Origin: Ignavibacteria bacterium
GTDB lineage: Bacteria > Bacteroidota > Ignavibacteria > Tepidaquicellales > Tepidaquicellaceae
Direction of reading: 5' to 3'
Length of the DNA stretch: 64,000 nt
Assembly (NCBI GenBank): GCA_016716125.1
Contig: JADJWZ010000003.1
Coordinates: forward strand, 1 to 64,000
The position numbers were made by a program, and so were the translations under genes. The notes under the pieces are model-generated. The model was not told the DNA's origin. It worked only from the letters and a program-made list of their open reading frames with translations, and made no database searches. Below are positions 1 to 8,720 of this stretch, one piece after another. Numbering within the stretch: position 1 is the first letter of the stretch; the number at the start of each line of letters is the position of its first letter.

Positions 1-2
1 CG

Positions 3-278
3 CCAAACGGTGAAAGTCTTAAAGATACCGCTGACCGGGTACTTCCTTACTATCATTCAAAATCGAACCGGAATTAAAAACGGAAAGGACATTATAATTT
101 CCGCTCATGGAAACAGTCTGAGAGCTTTGATAATGTATCTCGAAGGTTTGAGCAAAGAAGAGATACTTAAGACGGAAATTCCTACCGGTTCGCCAAAGAA
201 TATATATTTGACGATTCATTAAAAGTAATTGAAACAGAAATATATTTAACGGTCTGCATTGAAAACTTCTACTCCTGA
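3..278 (+). pseudogene. gpmA: phosphoglycerate mutase (gpmA) C-terminal remnant, frameshifted
   Basis: This is the tail of a 2,3-bisphosphoglycerate-dependent phosphoglycerate mutase, the glycolytic 3-PG/2-PG isomerase, cut by the window edge. Three pieces in different frames line up with the family. GESLKDTADRVLPYY is read from base 9. SAHGNSLRALIMYLEG, with the second catalytic histidine in the AHGNS motif, is read from about base 76. EYIFDDSLKVIE is read from about base 200. At least two frameshifts are therefore needed within 230 bases. The longest open piece is 10-222. The family assignment is strong. Whether the breaks are real or sequencing errors cannot be settled here, but the next two loci are broken in the same way. 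Confidence 0.75.
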
Positions 279-289
279 AAATAAAATAA

Positions 290-856
290 AGAAGTAGTCT
301 TTGATCTGGGGGAATACACTGTTTATTTGATTACTGTTATTTTATGACGGACTGTCTCTACTGGAAAAAAAATAACGCCAGGAAACTTAAAGTATTTCAC
401 GGATGAAAATTTGATATTAAGATCGGCAGCGCTAAAATAACTATTAAAGATGCGTTCAAAATTCTTAAGAAAAAATTTAATCTGAGGACAGGTATTCGGA
501 TTTCTATTATCTTTACTGCGACATCTTCTGGGAAAATGCTCAAATGAAAAACTTTCTTGAGAACAAACTGCTAATTCACTTACAGACTTTTTTATGCTTT
601 CCAATGTAGATGCATCATTATCAATTACATTGACAATAATTTCCCGTATGTAAAACACATTAAGAAAAGAGTATTGTCATATAAAGTAAAATCGGTAAAG
701 CCGGATAAAAAAATTTTCATGTATTTATTAAATAAGTATAATCTACTGCCTGAGGAGACTTTATTCATTGATGATCTCAAAGCCAATATACTTTCCGCAA
801 AAACTCACGGTCTGAATACAATTCATTACAATTCTCACAAAATTTCTAAAAGATAA
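290..856 (+). pseudogene. HAD-superfamily (subfamily IA) hydrolase remnant
   Basis: The clean 3' piece, 674-856, reads KPDKKIFMYLLNKY, then EETLFIDDLKANILSAKTHGL. These are motifs III and IV (the KPD lysine and the DD metal ligands) of a HAD-IA phosphatase. About 370 bases upstream, VVFDLG (near 298-315) matches motif I with the nucleophilic aspartate, and a piece reading EMKNFLENKL-like sequence lies between, but these are in other frames. The locus is thus a full-length gene of usual size, about 190 codons, broken by two or more frameshifts. A minus-strand open frame across 323-658 looks like a shadow. The substrate is unknown. Confidence 0.6.
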
Positions 857-955
857 AAAGCCTTACTTAAATTAAATAAGCCGTATTATAATTTATTTAA
901 AAATCCAACCATTATATTAACCAAATTATTTTTTAAGAAAACATCAATAAAATAA

Positions 956-1513
956 CATGAAACAGTTAATAATACTAACTGCAGCGTTTGTTTCTTATTA
1001 CCGGATTTTCCGTGAACACGAAACAAACCTTTATGCAAATCCAATTCTCCCGTCTGGACCGACATTAATGAAAGCGAAATTGATCTCATGGGCGAGAGAA
1101 GAATTATACCTCAGAAATACAGAACCGTTTTAACAAATTTCACAGAACTCAGCTGTGCTACTTCGCAGCGCCGTTTGAATCCTCCGACAGGGCGAAAACG
1201 ATCCTTTAATAATAGAGTGCCAATGCCGGACGGGAAGCATGTCAAGTTTGAGATCACTGAATGTTCGATGATGGAACCGGTCTTGCCAAAATTTCCGGAG
1301 ATAAAACTTTTAATGCAAAAGGAGCTGATGATCCTTATCAAACGGAAACTTGACATCACATATCACGGATTTCATGCAATGATACTGACGGCAAGAGGAG
1401 ATTATTTTATTGATCCTTACAGTACTAATGAAAAAAATATTTATATAAGTTATTTCAGAAAAGATTATGTCTCAAATAAGTCATACGACTGTATGACCGA
1501 TGATGATCCCTGA
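956..1513 (+). pseudogene. reprolysin-like metalloprotease, N-terminal part in several frames
   Basis: A likely start, ATG at about 956, reads MKQLIILTAAFVS as the beginning of a signal peptide. The mature N terminus (NSPVWTDINESEIDLMGERR, then IIPQKYRTV) follows in a second frame. APFESSDRAKTIL is in a third. MPDGKHVKFEITECSMMEP is back in the frame of the open stretch 1088-1513. A further switch gives KTFNAKGADDPYQ, and then KLDITYHGFHAMILTARG and CMTDDDP. All these pieces belong in one order to the propeptide region of a secreted Bacteroidota zinc protease. At least five frameshifts are needed, so this part cannot make a working product as read. Confidence 0.65.
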
Positions 1514-2228
1514 AAGTATAATAAGGTCAAAAGATCTGATGAGAGGCGGATTTGTCAGCGGTCCGGAATTAAGAACGTACAGGTTAGCAGTTGGCGCTAC
1601 AGGCGAATATACAACATTTCACGGAGGGACGGTTCCTCTCGGACTTGCTGCAATTGTCACTGCGGTAAACCGGATCACTGGAGTTTATGAAAAAGAATTT
1701 GCCGTAAGGACTGTACTTGTAGCAAATAATGATCTGATAGTTTATACAAATGCAAGTACGGATCCATATTCAAACAACAACGGCGGATCAATGCTCGGAC
1801 AGAATCCAGTCAACGCTGACAATATAATAGGTGATGCAAATTACGATGTAGGTCATGTGTTCAGTACAGGCGGCGGCGGTGTAGCGGGATTAAGAGTTGT
1901 GTGTATTTCAGGTCAGAAGGCGCGGGGTGTTACCGGACTTCCGTCACCGAATGGCGATCCTTTTTATATAGATTATGTAGCGCATGAACTTGGACATCAG
2001 TACGGCGGCAATCATACATTTAACAGTCAGTCAAGCGCATGCGGCGGCGGTAACAGAAACGGAAAACGGCATACGAACCCGGCAGCGGAAGTATTATCAT
2101 GGCATATGCAGGTATCCGCGGATCGGATAATCTTCAGAATAACAGTGATGCATATTTTCATACAATCAGTTTTCTTGAAATGGTTTCATACACTCAAAAC
2201 AGCGGCGGAAATACCTGTGCGCAAATAA
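1500..2228 (+). pseudogene. reprolysin-like metalloprotease, catalytic domain piece
   Basis: This open stretch carries the catalytic core of a secreted M12B/reprolysin-type zinc metalloprotease. The zinc site HELGHQYGGNH (HExxHxxGxxH) lies at about 1984-2016. Upstream are GEYTTFHGG and AIVTAVNRITGVYEKEFAV, and the FSTGGGGVAGL segment sits before the active-site helix. The domain runs on from the preceding piece and leaves the frame near 2065, within GGNRNGK. The next frame then picks up TAYEPGSGSIIMAYAGIRG, so one base is shifted around 2066-2075. All zinc ligands are intact. The fragment is catalytically plausible but has no signal peptide or sorting domain in frame. Confidence 0.75.
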
Positions 2229-3220
2229 CAGCAACAGGCAATACGCCACCGGTAGTCACTGTTCCCACAGGCGGACTGACAATTCCTATTAGTACGCCGA
2301 TTGCAATTACCGGCAGCGCGACAGATGCAGAAAATCAGAATTCATTAACATACTGCTGGGAGCAATACGATCTCGGACCTGCAGGAACGTTAGGCAATCC
2401 ATCCGGAAACGCTCCGATAATAAGATCCTTCAATCCCGATACATCAGCGACGAGATATATTCCGAGGATCAGTAATCTGATTAATAATACATTTGCTACA
2501 GGTGAAAGATTACCGTCATATTCAAGGACGCTGAGTTTCAGACTGACAGTAAGGGACAACAGCATTTCCGCAGGCGGTGTTAACTATGAATATGTAAGTT
2601 ATGAAGTAACAGCCGGAGCAGGTCCTTTCCTTGTGACTCAGCCGAATACCAATGTTACTTGGAATTCCAATATTCCACAGACCGTGACATGGGATGTTGC
2701 AAATACAAATGCAGCGCCGGTAAACGTTACAAACGTTAATATAAAATTATCTACAGACGGCGGACTTACATTTCCCACGACATTAGCCGCCAATACATCA
2801 AATGACGGAAGTGAATCCGTAAATCTTCCGAGCATAAATATTTCCAATGCGAGAATAAAGGTTGAGGCGGTTGGTAATATATTTTATGATATTTCAAATG
2901 TAAATTTTGCAATTTCAAATCAGGTATCCGTTTCAAATAATAATACAAGAATACCAACTGAGTATTTATTATCACAGAATTTCCCGAATCCTTTTAATCC
3001 ATCGACAAAAATTAATTTTGACATTCCTGAAAACAGCGATGTAACATTAAAGTTAATGGATATTTCAGGTAAAGAAATCGCAACACTTGTCAGAGATAAT
3101 TTTACCGCAGGATCATATAGTTTTTCATTTGACGGGAGAGGATTATCGAGCGGTGTATATTTTTACAGACTGACAGCCGGTAAATTTTCCATGACAAAGA
3201 GAATGATGCTGGTGAAGTAA
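2066..3220 (+). pseudogene. reprolysin-like metalloprotease, C-terminal part with T9SS type A sorting domain
   Basis: This is the downstream part of the same protease gene; the open frame from the first ATG is 2099-3220. It begins with the post-active-site segment IIMAYAGIRG and DAYFHTISFLEM. It continues through Ig/cadherin-like beta domains (PPVVTVPTGGLTIPI, then SYEVTAGAGPFLVTQPN). It ends in a complete T9SS type A domain with LSQNFPNPFNPSTKINFDI, a GLSSGVYFYRLTAG core and the KRMMLVK tail. The protease would be exported across the outer membrane and attached or released. A strong rho-independent terminator follows at 3247. It is labelled broken because the reading frame changes at about 2070. 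Confidence 0.8.
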
Positions 3221-3246
3221 TTTCCAATAAATTTAAAAGATAATTT

Positions 3247-3272
3247 AAAGCCCGGACGACGGGCTTTTTTTA
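3247..3272 (+). terminator. rho-independent terminator after the metalloprotease locus
   Basis: The stem AAAGCCCG pairs with CGGGCTTT around a five-base loop and is followed by a T run. The same hairpin, with near-identical flanks, occurs after the second large T9SS gene at 13345. Confidence 0.9.
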
Positions 3273-3394
3273 TTTGTATGAATTTAATTTAGTTCCACTT
3301 CTTCTCATACCCCGGCTGAGATATTAATAGAATGAAAGATAAGTTTTATATAATGAGTTATGATTGTGAGTTAATGTATAAAAAATATAAATAA

Positions 3395-4080
3395 TGAATG
3401 ATGAATTCAAAATAAAGAAGGGAGTATGTGAAATTAAGAATTTTGAACGCTAAATGAAGAATGGTGAATTCAAAAAAAAGAAGGGGAGATGTGAAATTAA
3501 GAATTTTGAACGCGAAATGAAGAATGGTGAATTCAAAATAAGAAGGGGGGGATGTAAATTAAGAATTTTAAAAGAATTTGAACACGAAACAAAGAATGGT
3601 GAACCTTAAACAAAGAATGGTGAACGTCAAACAAAGAATGCTGAACGTCAAACAAAGAGTTGTGAACGTCAAACAATGAACGGTGAATGTGAAATTATTT
3701 TCAGTGAATGTCAAACAATGGCAGGTGAACATCAAACAATGAACGGTGAATGTCAAACAATGCCGGGTGAACGTCAAACAATGAACGGTGAATATCAAAC
3801 AATGAACGGTGAATGTCAAACAATGCCGGGTGAATGTCAAACAATGCCGGGTGAATGTCAAACAATGCCGGGTGAATGTCAAACAATGAACGGTGAACGT
3901 CAAACAATGAACGGTGAACGTCAAACAATGAACGGTGAATGTCAAACAATGAACGGTGAATGTCAAACAATGAACGGTGAATGTCAAACAATGAACGGTG
4001 AATGTCAAACAATGAACGGTGAACGTCAAACAATGAAGAGTGAATGTCAAACAATGACACGTGAATGTGAAATTATTTTC
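3395..4080 (+). repeat. tandem array 1, 21-bp period (about 32 units)
   Basis: From about 3590 to 4075 the sequence is roughly 23 near-perfect 21-bp units built on GGTGAAYGTCAAACAATG plus three variable bases (AAC, CCG or GCA before GGT). The upstream part (3395-3590) is the same periodicity in degenerate form, with higher-order units of 63 bp: GAATTC recurs at 3403, 3466 and 3529. Because 21 is a multiple of three, frames stay open on both strands, for example 3676-4083 on the plus strand giving a heptapeptide MNGECQT or MPGECQT. That open frame begins and ends with the same GECEIIF-like segment. No signal peptide, start context or known domain is seen, so I treat it as a DNA repeat and not a proven gene. 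Confidence 0.9.
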
Positions 4081-4102
4081 TGAATATGGAAAAAAATTTC
4101 AA

Positions 4103-4125
4103 AAAGTGAAAAATATTTCACTAAA
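4103..4125 (+). other. small inverted repeat between the arrays
   Basis: AGTGAAA pairs with TTTCACT around AATA, just after array 1 and before the terminator hairpin. It is short and A+T rich and may be only part of the transcript end. Confidence 0.35.
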
Positions 4126-4141
4126 ACCGGTTCAACGACAG

Positions 4142-4167
4142 GGCTGATAAAGATATCAGCCTTTTTT
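4142..4167 (+). terminator. rho-independent terminator between the two 21-bp arrays
   Basis: GGCTGATA pairs with TATCAGCC around AAGA and is followed by TTTTTT. It implies that array 1 is transcribed, or lies at the end of a transcript, on the plus strand. The bases after the T run (ATTTGTAT and onward) resemble those after the terminators at 3247 and 13345. Confidence 0.85.
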
Positions 4168-4242
4168 ATTTGTATAAACCGGTTTTAATTTATGATTTAT
4201 GCATTAGATAAGCTAATTAACGGGGATATAAGGATTCTCGCT

Positions 4243-4606
4243 GAGCGGGTCAAGTTGCCCGGAGAACGGTACACGTCTTCCGCTGAACGGTACACGTCTT
4301 CCGCTGAACGGTACACGTCTTCCGCTGAACGGTACACGTCTCCCGCTGAACGGTACACGTCTTCCGCTGAACGGTACACGTCTCCCGCTGAACGGTACAC
4401 GTCTACCGTGGAGCGGTACACGTTGCCCGTGGAACGGTACACGTTCCCCGTGGAGCGGTAACACGTTGCACGTGGAACGGTACACGTTGCCCGACGAGCG
4501 GGTCAAGCAGCCCGACGAACGGGTCAAGCTGCCCGAAGAGGGCGAGCGGGTCAAGTTGCCCGGCGAGCGGGTCAAGTCGAGCGGGACACGTTGCCGGGCG
4601 GACGGG
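4243..4606 (+). repeat. tandem array 2, 21-bp period (about 17 units)
   Basis: Units begin GAACGGTACACGTC and continue TTCCGCT, or degenerate to GAGCGGGTCAAG plus TTGCCCG toward both ends. The period is 21 bp. A plus-strand frame from ATG 4192 reads MIYALDKLINGDIRILAERV and then repeats ERYTSSA to 4461. One extra base near 4460 breaks it. After correcting that and one later shift near 4578, the frame continues as RERLLAEFPMLLNGLATLL and ends at about 4708. It could be a decayed repeat-protein gene. Nothing identifies a function. The G+C content is much higher than in the flanks. Confidence 0.88.
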
Positions 4607-4966
4607 AAAGATTACTTGCCGAATTTCCAATGCTTTTGAACGGATTAGCGACATTGTTAATTAGATTGTCAGGATTACATTCCGGATTATTAATGCTGCC
4701 GGTTGAATAGAAAAACTGTACGGAAGGAAAAATATCCTAATAAACCCAATAATAACAAAAGAATGAAATGGTTGTTTTTCTAAAGCGGGTATGTATCCTG
4801 GATTTTTGTTACAAAAATAATATCCGATCATGATCTAAGTCCTTGTATTGTAATAATAATTTTTTTAGTATAATAACGCACCCGGAAATGATCATGAATT
4901 CCAATTTAGGATAAAAATTGATTTTACAAATCATCTTCCTTAAATTAGAATAAAAACTTTTGCCTT
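4607..4966. other. gene-free A+T-rich gap
   Basis: Apart from the possible tail of the array-2 frame (to about 4708), I see no open frame, RNA or clear promoter here. It leads into the decayed first copy of the cassette. Confidence 0.5.
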
Positions 4967-6338
4967 ATGAAAAAAAAGTTTTTAAATAGGTTTTCTAATC
5001 TTCTTTTCTACTTCAGCATACTTGCCTTCATCATCGCATTCAACTTCCGTGATAATCCTCCTCCGGGCGGATGGTATGAGCAGTTTATGCCTCTCAATGG
5101 AAGATCTATAAGTGATATTTTTTCTTAGACAGCTTCAGGTTCCAATGATACGAGTTTTAAAACTACAAATGGGGGGTTAAACTGTTAAACCAAACAGTGC
5201 AATTGTTGGTAAAAACTAAATTTAAAGCCTTAAATGGATTAACTGGATATTTTTGTAACAGCCTAAATAATTCCAGCATATATAAAATAACAAAGTTTAT
5301 AAATACAGTTTATAAAAATAAGAAGCTTTAACTATAAACAAGTTTTTAAGAACAATTAATCAGGGTCAAATTGGACAATCATAAATCCCCTGATCAATAT
5401 CTTAGTGATATGACTTTAGTGCTAAATGAAGATACAATTTGGGTTGTCGCCACAGCAGCCCGTAGGAGGTGTCTTCCGCACCAACAATGGCGGGGCAAGC
5501 TGGCAAAGACAATCTAGCGGAGGAAGTTCAAATCCTAATCATCTATTTTAAAAACAAGATTTTGATTTATGAGTAATTGAATTACCGGATGTAAACCTCT
5601 TTAAGAACAACAAACGGAGGAGCAACTTGGACAGAAATCTGGAGGACTTTTACAGACATTAATTTATTGATAGATTACAGGATGGAAATCAAATAGCGAA
5701 ATGAAATAAACCAACAGCGGATTAAGCTGGACCGATATATGGCTGCCACCGAAGGTAACATATTCCAGATAACAGATATGAGAAAATTTATGTAATATAA
5801 TAAAGATACAATTTGGGGAGTAGCCGGGATAATATTGCTTTATAATTCATTCTTAAGAGAAATTTTATATTTAACTACTAACGGCGGAGTAACCTGGGGT
5901 TATCAGCTTCCGGAAACTAGCATTATTCAAATGTTCCTCATAATTATATTAATTTTGTCAATAAACAAATCGGGTGGGCTTATCAACAAACTCTAAAGGA
6001 ATACATACAAAAGTTGGAGGAGAAGATACTACTATAATTTCTAATATTAATCATTTAGAGTCAAATACTCCAGTAGATTTTATACTTTTCCAAAACTATC
6101 CAAATCCATTCAACCCGAATACAGTTATCAATTATCAATTATCAATGTTCAAATATGTTAGTTTGAAAGTTTATGATGTATTGGGTAAGGAGATTGAAAC
6201 TTAGTTAATACTAAACAAGGTTCAGGTAGTTATAAAGTTAAGTTTGATGGCTCTGGGTTACCAAGCGGAGTTTATTTTTATAGTTTATTTATAGATGGAG
6301 TTAAGATGGATACAAAAAAGATGCTGCTGATCCGGTGA
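4967..6338 (+). pseudogene. YCF48/BNR-like secreted protein, decayed first copy
   Basis: The first 130 bases are nearly identical to the start of the copy at 7375 (signal region FSNLLFYFSILAFIIAFNF, then a PPGGWYEQFMPL segment). After about 5115 the two diverge, with many stops, frameshifts and deletions. Islands still match, such as FRTNNGGASWQRQSSGG near 5490, the GLSWTDIWLPP segment near 5725, and a run at 5803-5821 identical to 8178-8197. The T9SS sorting domain is readable in two frames: QNYPNPFNPNTVINYQL in the open stretch 5974-6204, then SGLPSGVYFYSLFIDG and KKMLLIR ending at 6338. This is clear gene decay, not simple base-calling noise. Confidence 0.85.
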
Positions 6339-6423
6339 TAAAAGATTTTTGTTCAATAAAATAATTTAAGAGTAAATTTTGAAAATCAGAATAATAAAAA
6401 TTTAACATAAAAAAAATAATATC

Positions 6424-7335
6424 ATGAAAGTTAAAATATTAATTGCAGTCTTTCTCTGTCTGGGTTCTTTTGCTTTTATTTTTAAGGGAGAATTCAAAAA
6501 TAAGAAAGCTGAAAATATTCCGTTAAATACAGTTGAAAGAAAACTCACGCCGCAGGAGCAGCAGATGTATTTAGAATATCTACTCGGCGCAAAATCATAT
6601 AAACTTGAATGTGAGACAGATTACAGAAATATCGAAACAGGTCAGGTATATGAGGACAATTCAGAATACGGCAGCGGAGCAAAGGTCATACACTTCAGTG
6701 CAGGCAGAGATGATCCGGGATATATACGGGGAGCAAAGATCCCGAAGGTTCAGGCAAATATAAAAACGCAATGGTCTAATGATACTCTCCATACATTTTT
6801 TATCAAACCGAGAATGAGAATACAGCGGGAGCTTATATATCCGATGAAGGAAAATTTTAATGATCAGAATCTGAATACACAGATCTGCCGTCTTGAAATA
6901 GTAAATACAGAAGGTAAAGTAATTCGTGAGGTGGAATACCTGGCGAAGAATTTTATTGAAAGACATCCGGACGATGAATGCAGATTGTATTACAGCGGAA
7001 ATTATCATGAAGGATTCGGCGGGTATTTAGGATAGGATTCTCTTATAACTATAAATGGAAAAGAGATCAATCCAAAAGGCAAATCACCGAACATTGAAAC
7101 AAAGTATGATCTCAGAATTTACTGGTACGGATATGCGGACGTGTGGCTGGACTTTATAGAAGTAAAAAATAATACGGCAAGAGATCTGCTGAACGGAAAC
7201 TATGATATGTGGCTGGATAGAATGGACAATATAAGCACAGAAAGAAATAAAGAAATCAATTCAGCAGCTTATCCGGAAAAATGCTATGAGTATATTTATG
7301 GAAAAATCAGGAAAAAAGAATTATCATTGAAATAG
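6424..7335 (+). pseudogene. truncated paralogue of the large secreted protein, split by an in-frame TAG
   Basis: An open stretch 6424-7035 starts with a signal peptide (MKVKILIAVFLCLGSFAFIF) and stops at TAG 7033-7035. The same frame then continues open through DSLITINGKEI and WYGYADVWLDFIEVKNNTARD to a TAG near 7333. Both parts align in order with the N-terminal region of the protein at 8721: IKPRMRI against IKPKIRI, and the WYGYADVWLDFIEVKN segment against WYYGNCEMWIDRITVEN. It is therefore a short homologue of only that domain, about 300 codons, interrupted by one nonsense codon. It lies between the decayed and the better-preserved YCF48-like copies. The domain's function is unknown. Confidence 0.75.
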
Positions 7336-7374
7336 GGAGAGTTAACAAATGAGTATTTAAAATTAATGTACATT

Positions 7375-7662
7375 ATGAAAAATAAGTTTTTAAATAGGTT
7401 TTCTAATCTTCTATTCTACTTCAGCATACTCACATTCATCATCGCATTCAACTTCCGTGATAATCTTCCTCCGGGCGGATGGTATCAGCAGTTTATGCCG
7501 ACCCTGGATGGGGCATCAATAAGTGATATTACATTTACTGACAGCTTGAATGGATATGCCGTAACTTTATCTCCTCCTTATATATTGAAAACAACAAATG
7601 AGGGAGATAACTGGACAATTAATTATAGTTATTCTGATCCTTTTATAGGATTCAGTTTATAA
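7375..7662 (+). pseudogene. YCF48/BNR-like secreted protein, second copy, N-terminal part
   Basis: ATG 7375 reads MKNKFLNRFSNLLFYFSIL, a signal peptide, then PPGGWYQQFMPTLDG and the first BNR-type blade (DITFTDSLNGYAV, KTTNEGDNWTI). The frame ends at TAA 7660-7662. A shift of one base gives FINNDTGYVLSANKILLTYN, which joins directly to the open frame 7737-8708. The gene is therefore complete apart from one frameshift at about 7655-7662. An upstream in-frame ATG at 7366 is possible, but 7375 matches the start of the first copy. Confidence 0.75.
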
Positions 7663-7736
7663 ACAACGATACAGGTTATGTTTTAAGTGCAAACAAAATT
7701 CTTTTAACCTATAACCAAGGAAACAATTGGTCTATC

Positions 7737-8708
7737 ATGAATTTGCCGACTGACTTATATCCAAGCGACATTTTTGTTTTGAATACAGATACCATCTGGG
7801 CTGCAGATCAAGGACCTTTAGTCGGCGGTCTCTTCCGCACTACCAATGGTGGTCAGAGCTGGATAAGACAATTTGGCGGAATTTCCAATAATCCGGATAA
7901 AGTATACTTTTTAAATGCTAATCTGGGATTCATTAGTGTTAATAGTGTTAAACTTTTTAGAACAACTGACGGTGGAACAAACTGGACGGAGATACAAGGA
8001 GTTGGTGGATTTACAGACTTAGAATTTATTAATGAAAATACAGGATGGAAGGCAGTTACAGAAACAGCGAGAATCAGAAAAACAACCAACAGCGGATTAA
8101 ACTGGACCGATATATGGCTGCCCCCTGAAGGTAATATTATTGCATTTTCAAGGATAAAAAATTTAAGTGTAATAAATAAAGATACAATTTGGGGAGATTA
8201 TCCGGTTTTCCTTTATAACGGTCGTCTAAGGGGAGTTTTGTATTTAACTACTAACGGAGGTTTAAGCTGGGGATTCCAGGTTCCGGAAGATAGCATACAA
8301 TCAAATGTTCCTCAGTATTATCACTCGCAATTCTTAAATAAAAATACCGGATGGGCTTATCATGCAAATCACGGAGTCCATACTATTGCGGGAGGTGATA
8401 CAACGTTATTCTTAGATGTCAAACAGTTAAGCAGTCTCATTCCTGAAGATTTTCATCTTTATCAAAACTATCCAAATCCATTCAATCCGGTAACAGAAAT
8501 AAGATTTGATCTTCTGAAAGCAGGCAAAATAAAGCTTTTAGTTTATAATATATTGGGAAAGGAAGTTGCAGTATTGGTAAATGAAAAATTATCTGCAGGC
8601 AGCTATGAGTATACATTCAATTCCGGCGCCTTACCTTCAGGAGTTTATTTTTATTCCCTTATTGCAGAAAAATTTAGAATAACAAAAAAAATGCTTCTAA
8701 CAAAATAA
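7737..8708 (+). CDS. YCF48/BNR-like secreted protein with T9SS type A domain, second copy, main part
   Basis: The product consists of repeated YCF48/BNR-like beta-propeller blades with the FRTTNGGQSW, FRTTDGGTNWTE, KTTNSGLNWTD and LTTNGGLSWG signatures. It ends with a T9SS type A sorting domain (LYQNYPNPFNPVTEIRFDLL, then SGVYFYSLIAEKF and KKMLLTK). Such proteins are exported by T9SS and displayed on the surface or released; their ligands are generally unknown. The reading frame really begins upstream at 7375 and is interrupted by one frameshift, so the 7737 start is only the first ATG after the break. It is 12 bases from the next gene at 8721, so the two were probably cotranscribed. It is the better-preserved member of a tandem duplication with 4967-6338. 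Confidence 0.75.
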   Translation: MNLPTDLYPSDIFVLNTDTIWAADQGPLVGGLFRTTNGGQSWIRQFGGISNNPDKVYFLNANLGFISVNSVKLFRTTDGGTNWTEIQGVGGFTDLEFINENTGWKAVTETARIRKTTNSGLNWTDIWLPPEGNIIAFSRIKNLSVINKDTIWGDYPVFLYNGRLRGVLYLTTNGGLSWGFQVPEDSIQSNVPQYYHSQFLNKNTGWAYHANHGVHTIAGGDTTLFLDVKQLSSLIPEDFHLYQNYPNPFNPVTEIRFDLLKAGKIKLLVYNILGKEVAVLVNEKLSAGSYEYTFNSGALPSGVYFYSLIAEKFRITKKMLLTK

Positions 8709-8720
8709 AATAAAAGAACA

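Noticed and set aside
3568..4060. Minus-strand frames through array 1 (FTVHCLT and HRSLFDI repeats)
   Set aside because: Any frame of a 21-bp repeat lacking stops stays open; no independent support.
3395..4606. CRISPR array
   Set aside because: Units are contiguous with no unique spacers, and no cas gene is present.
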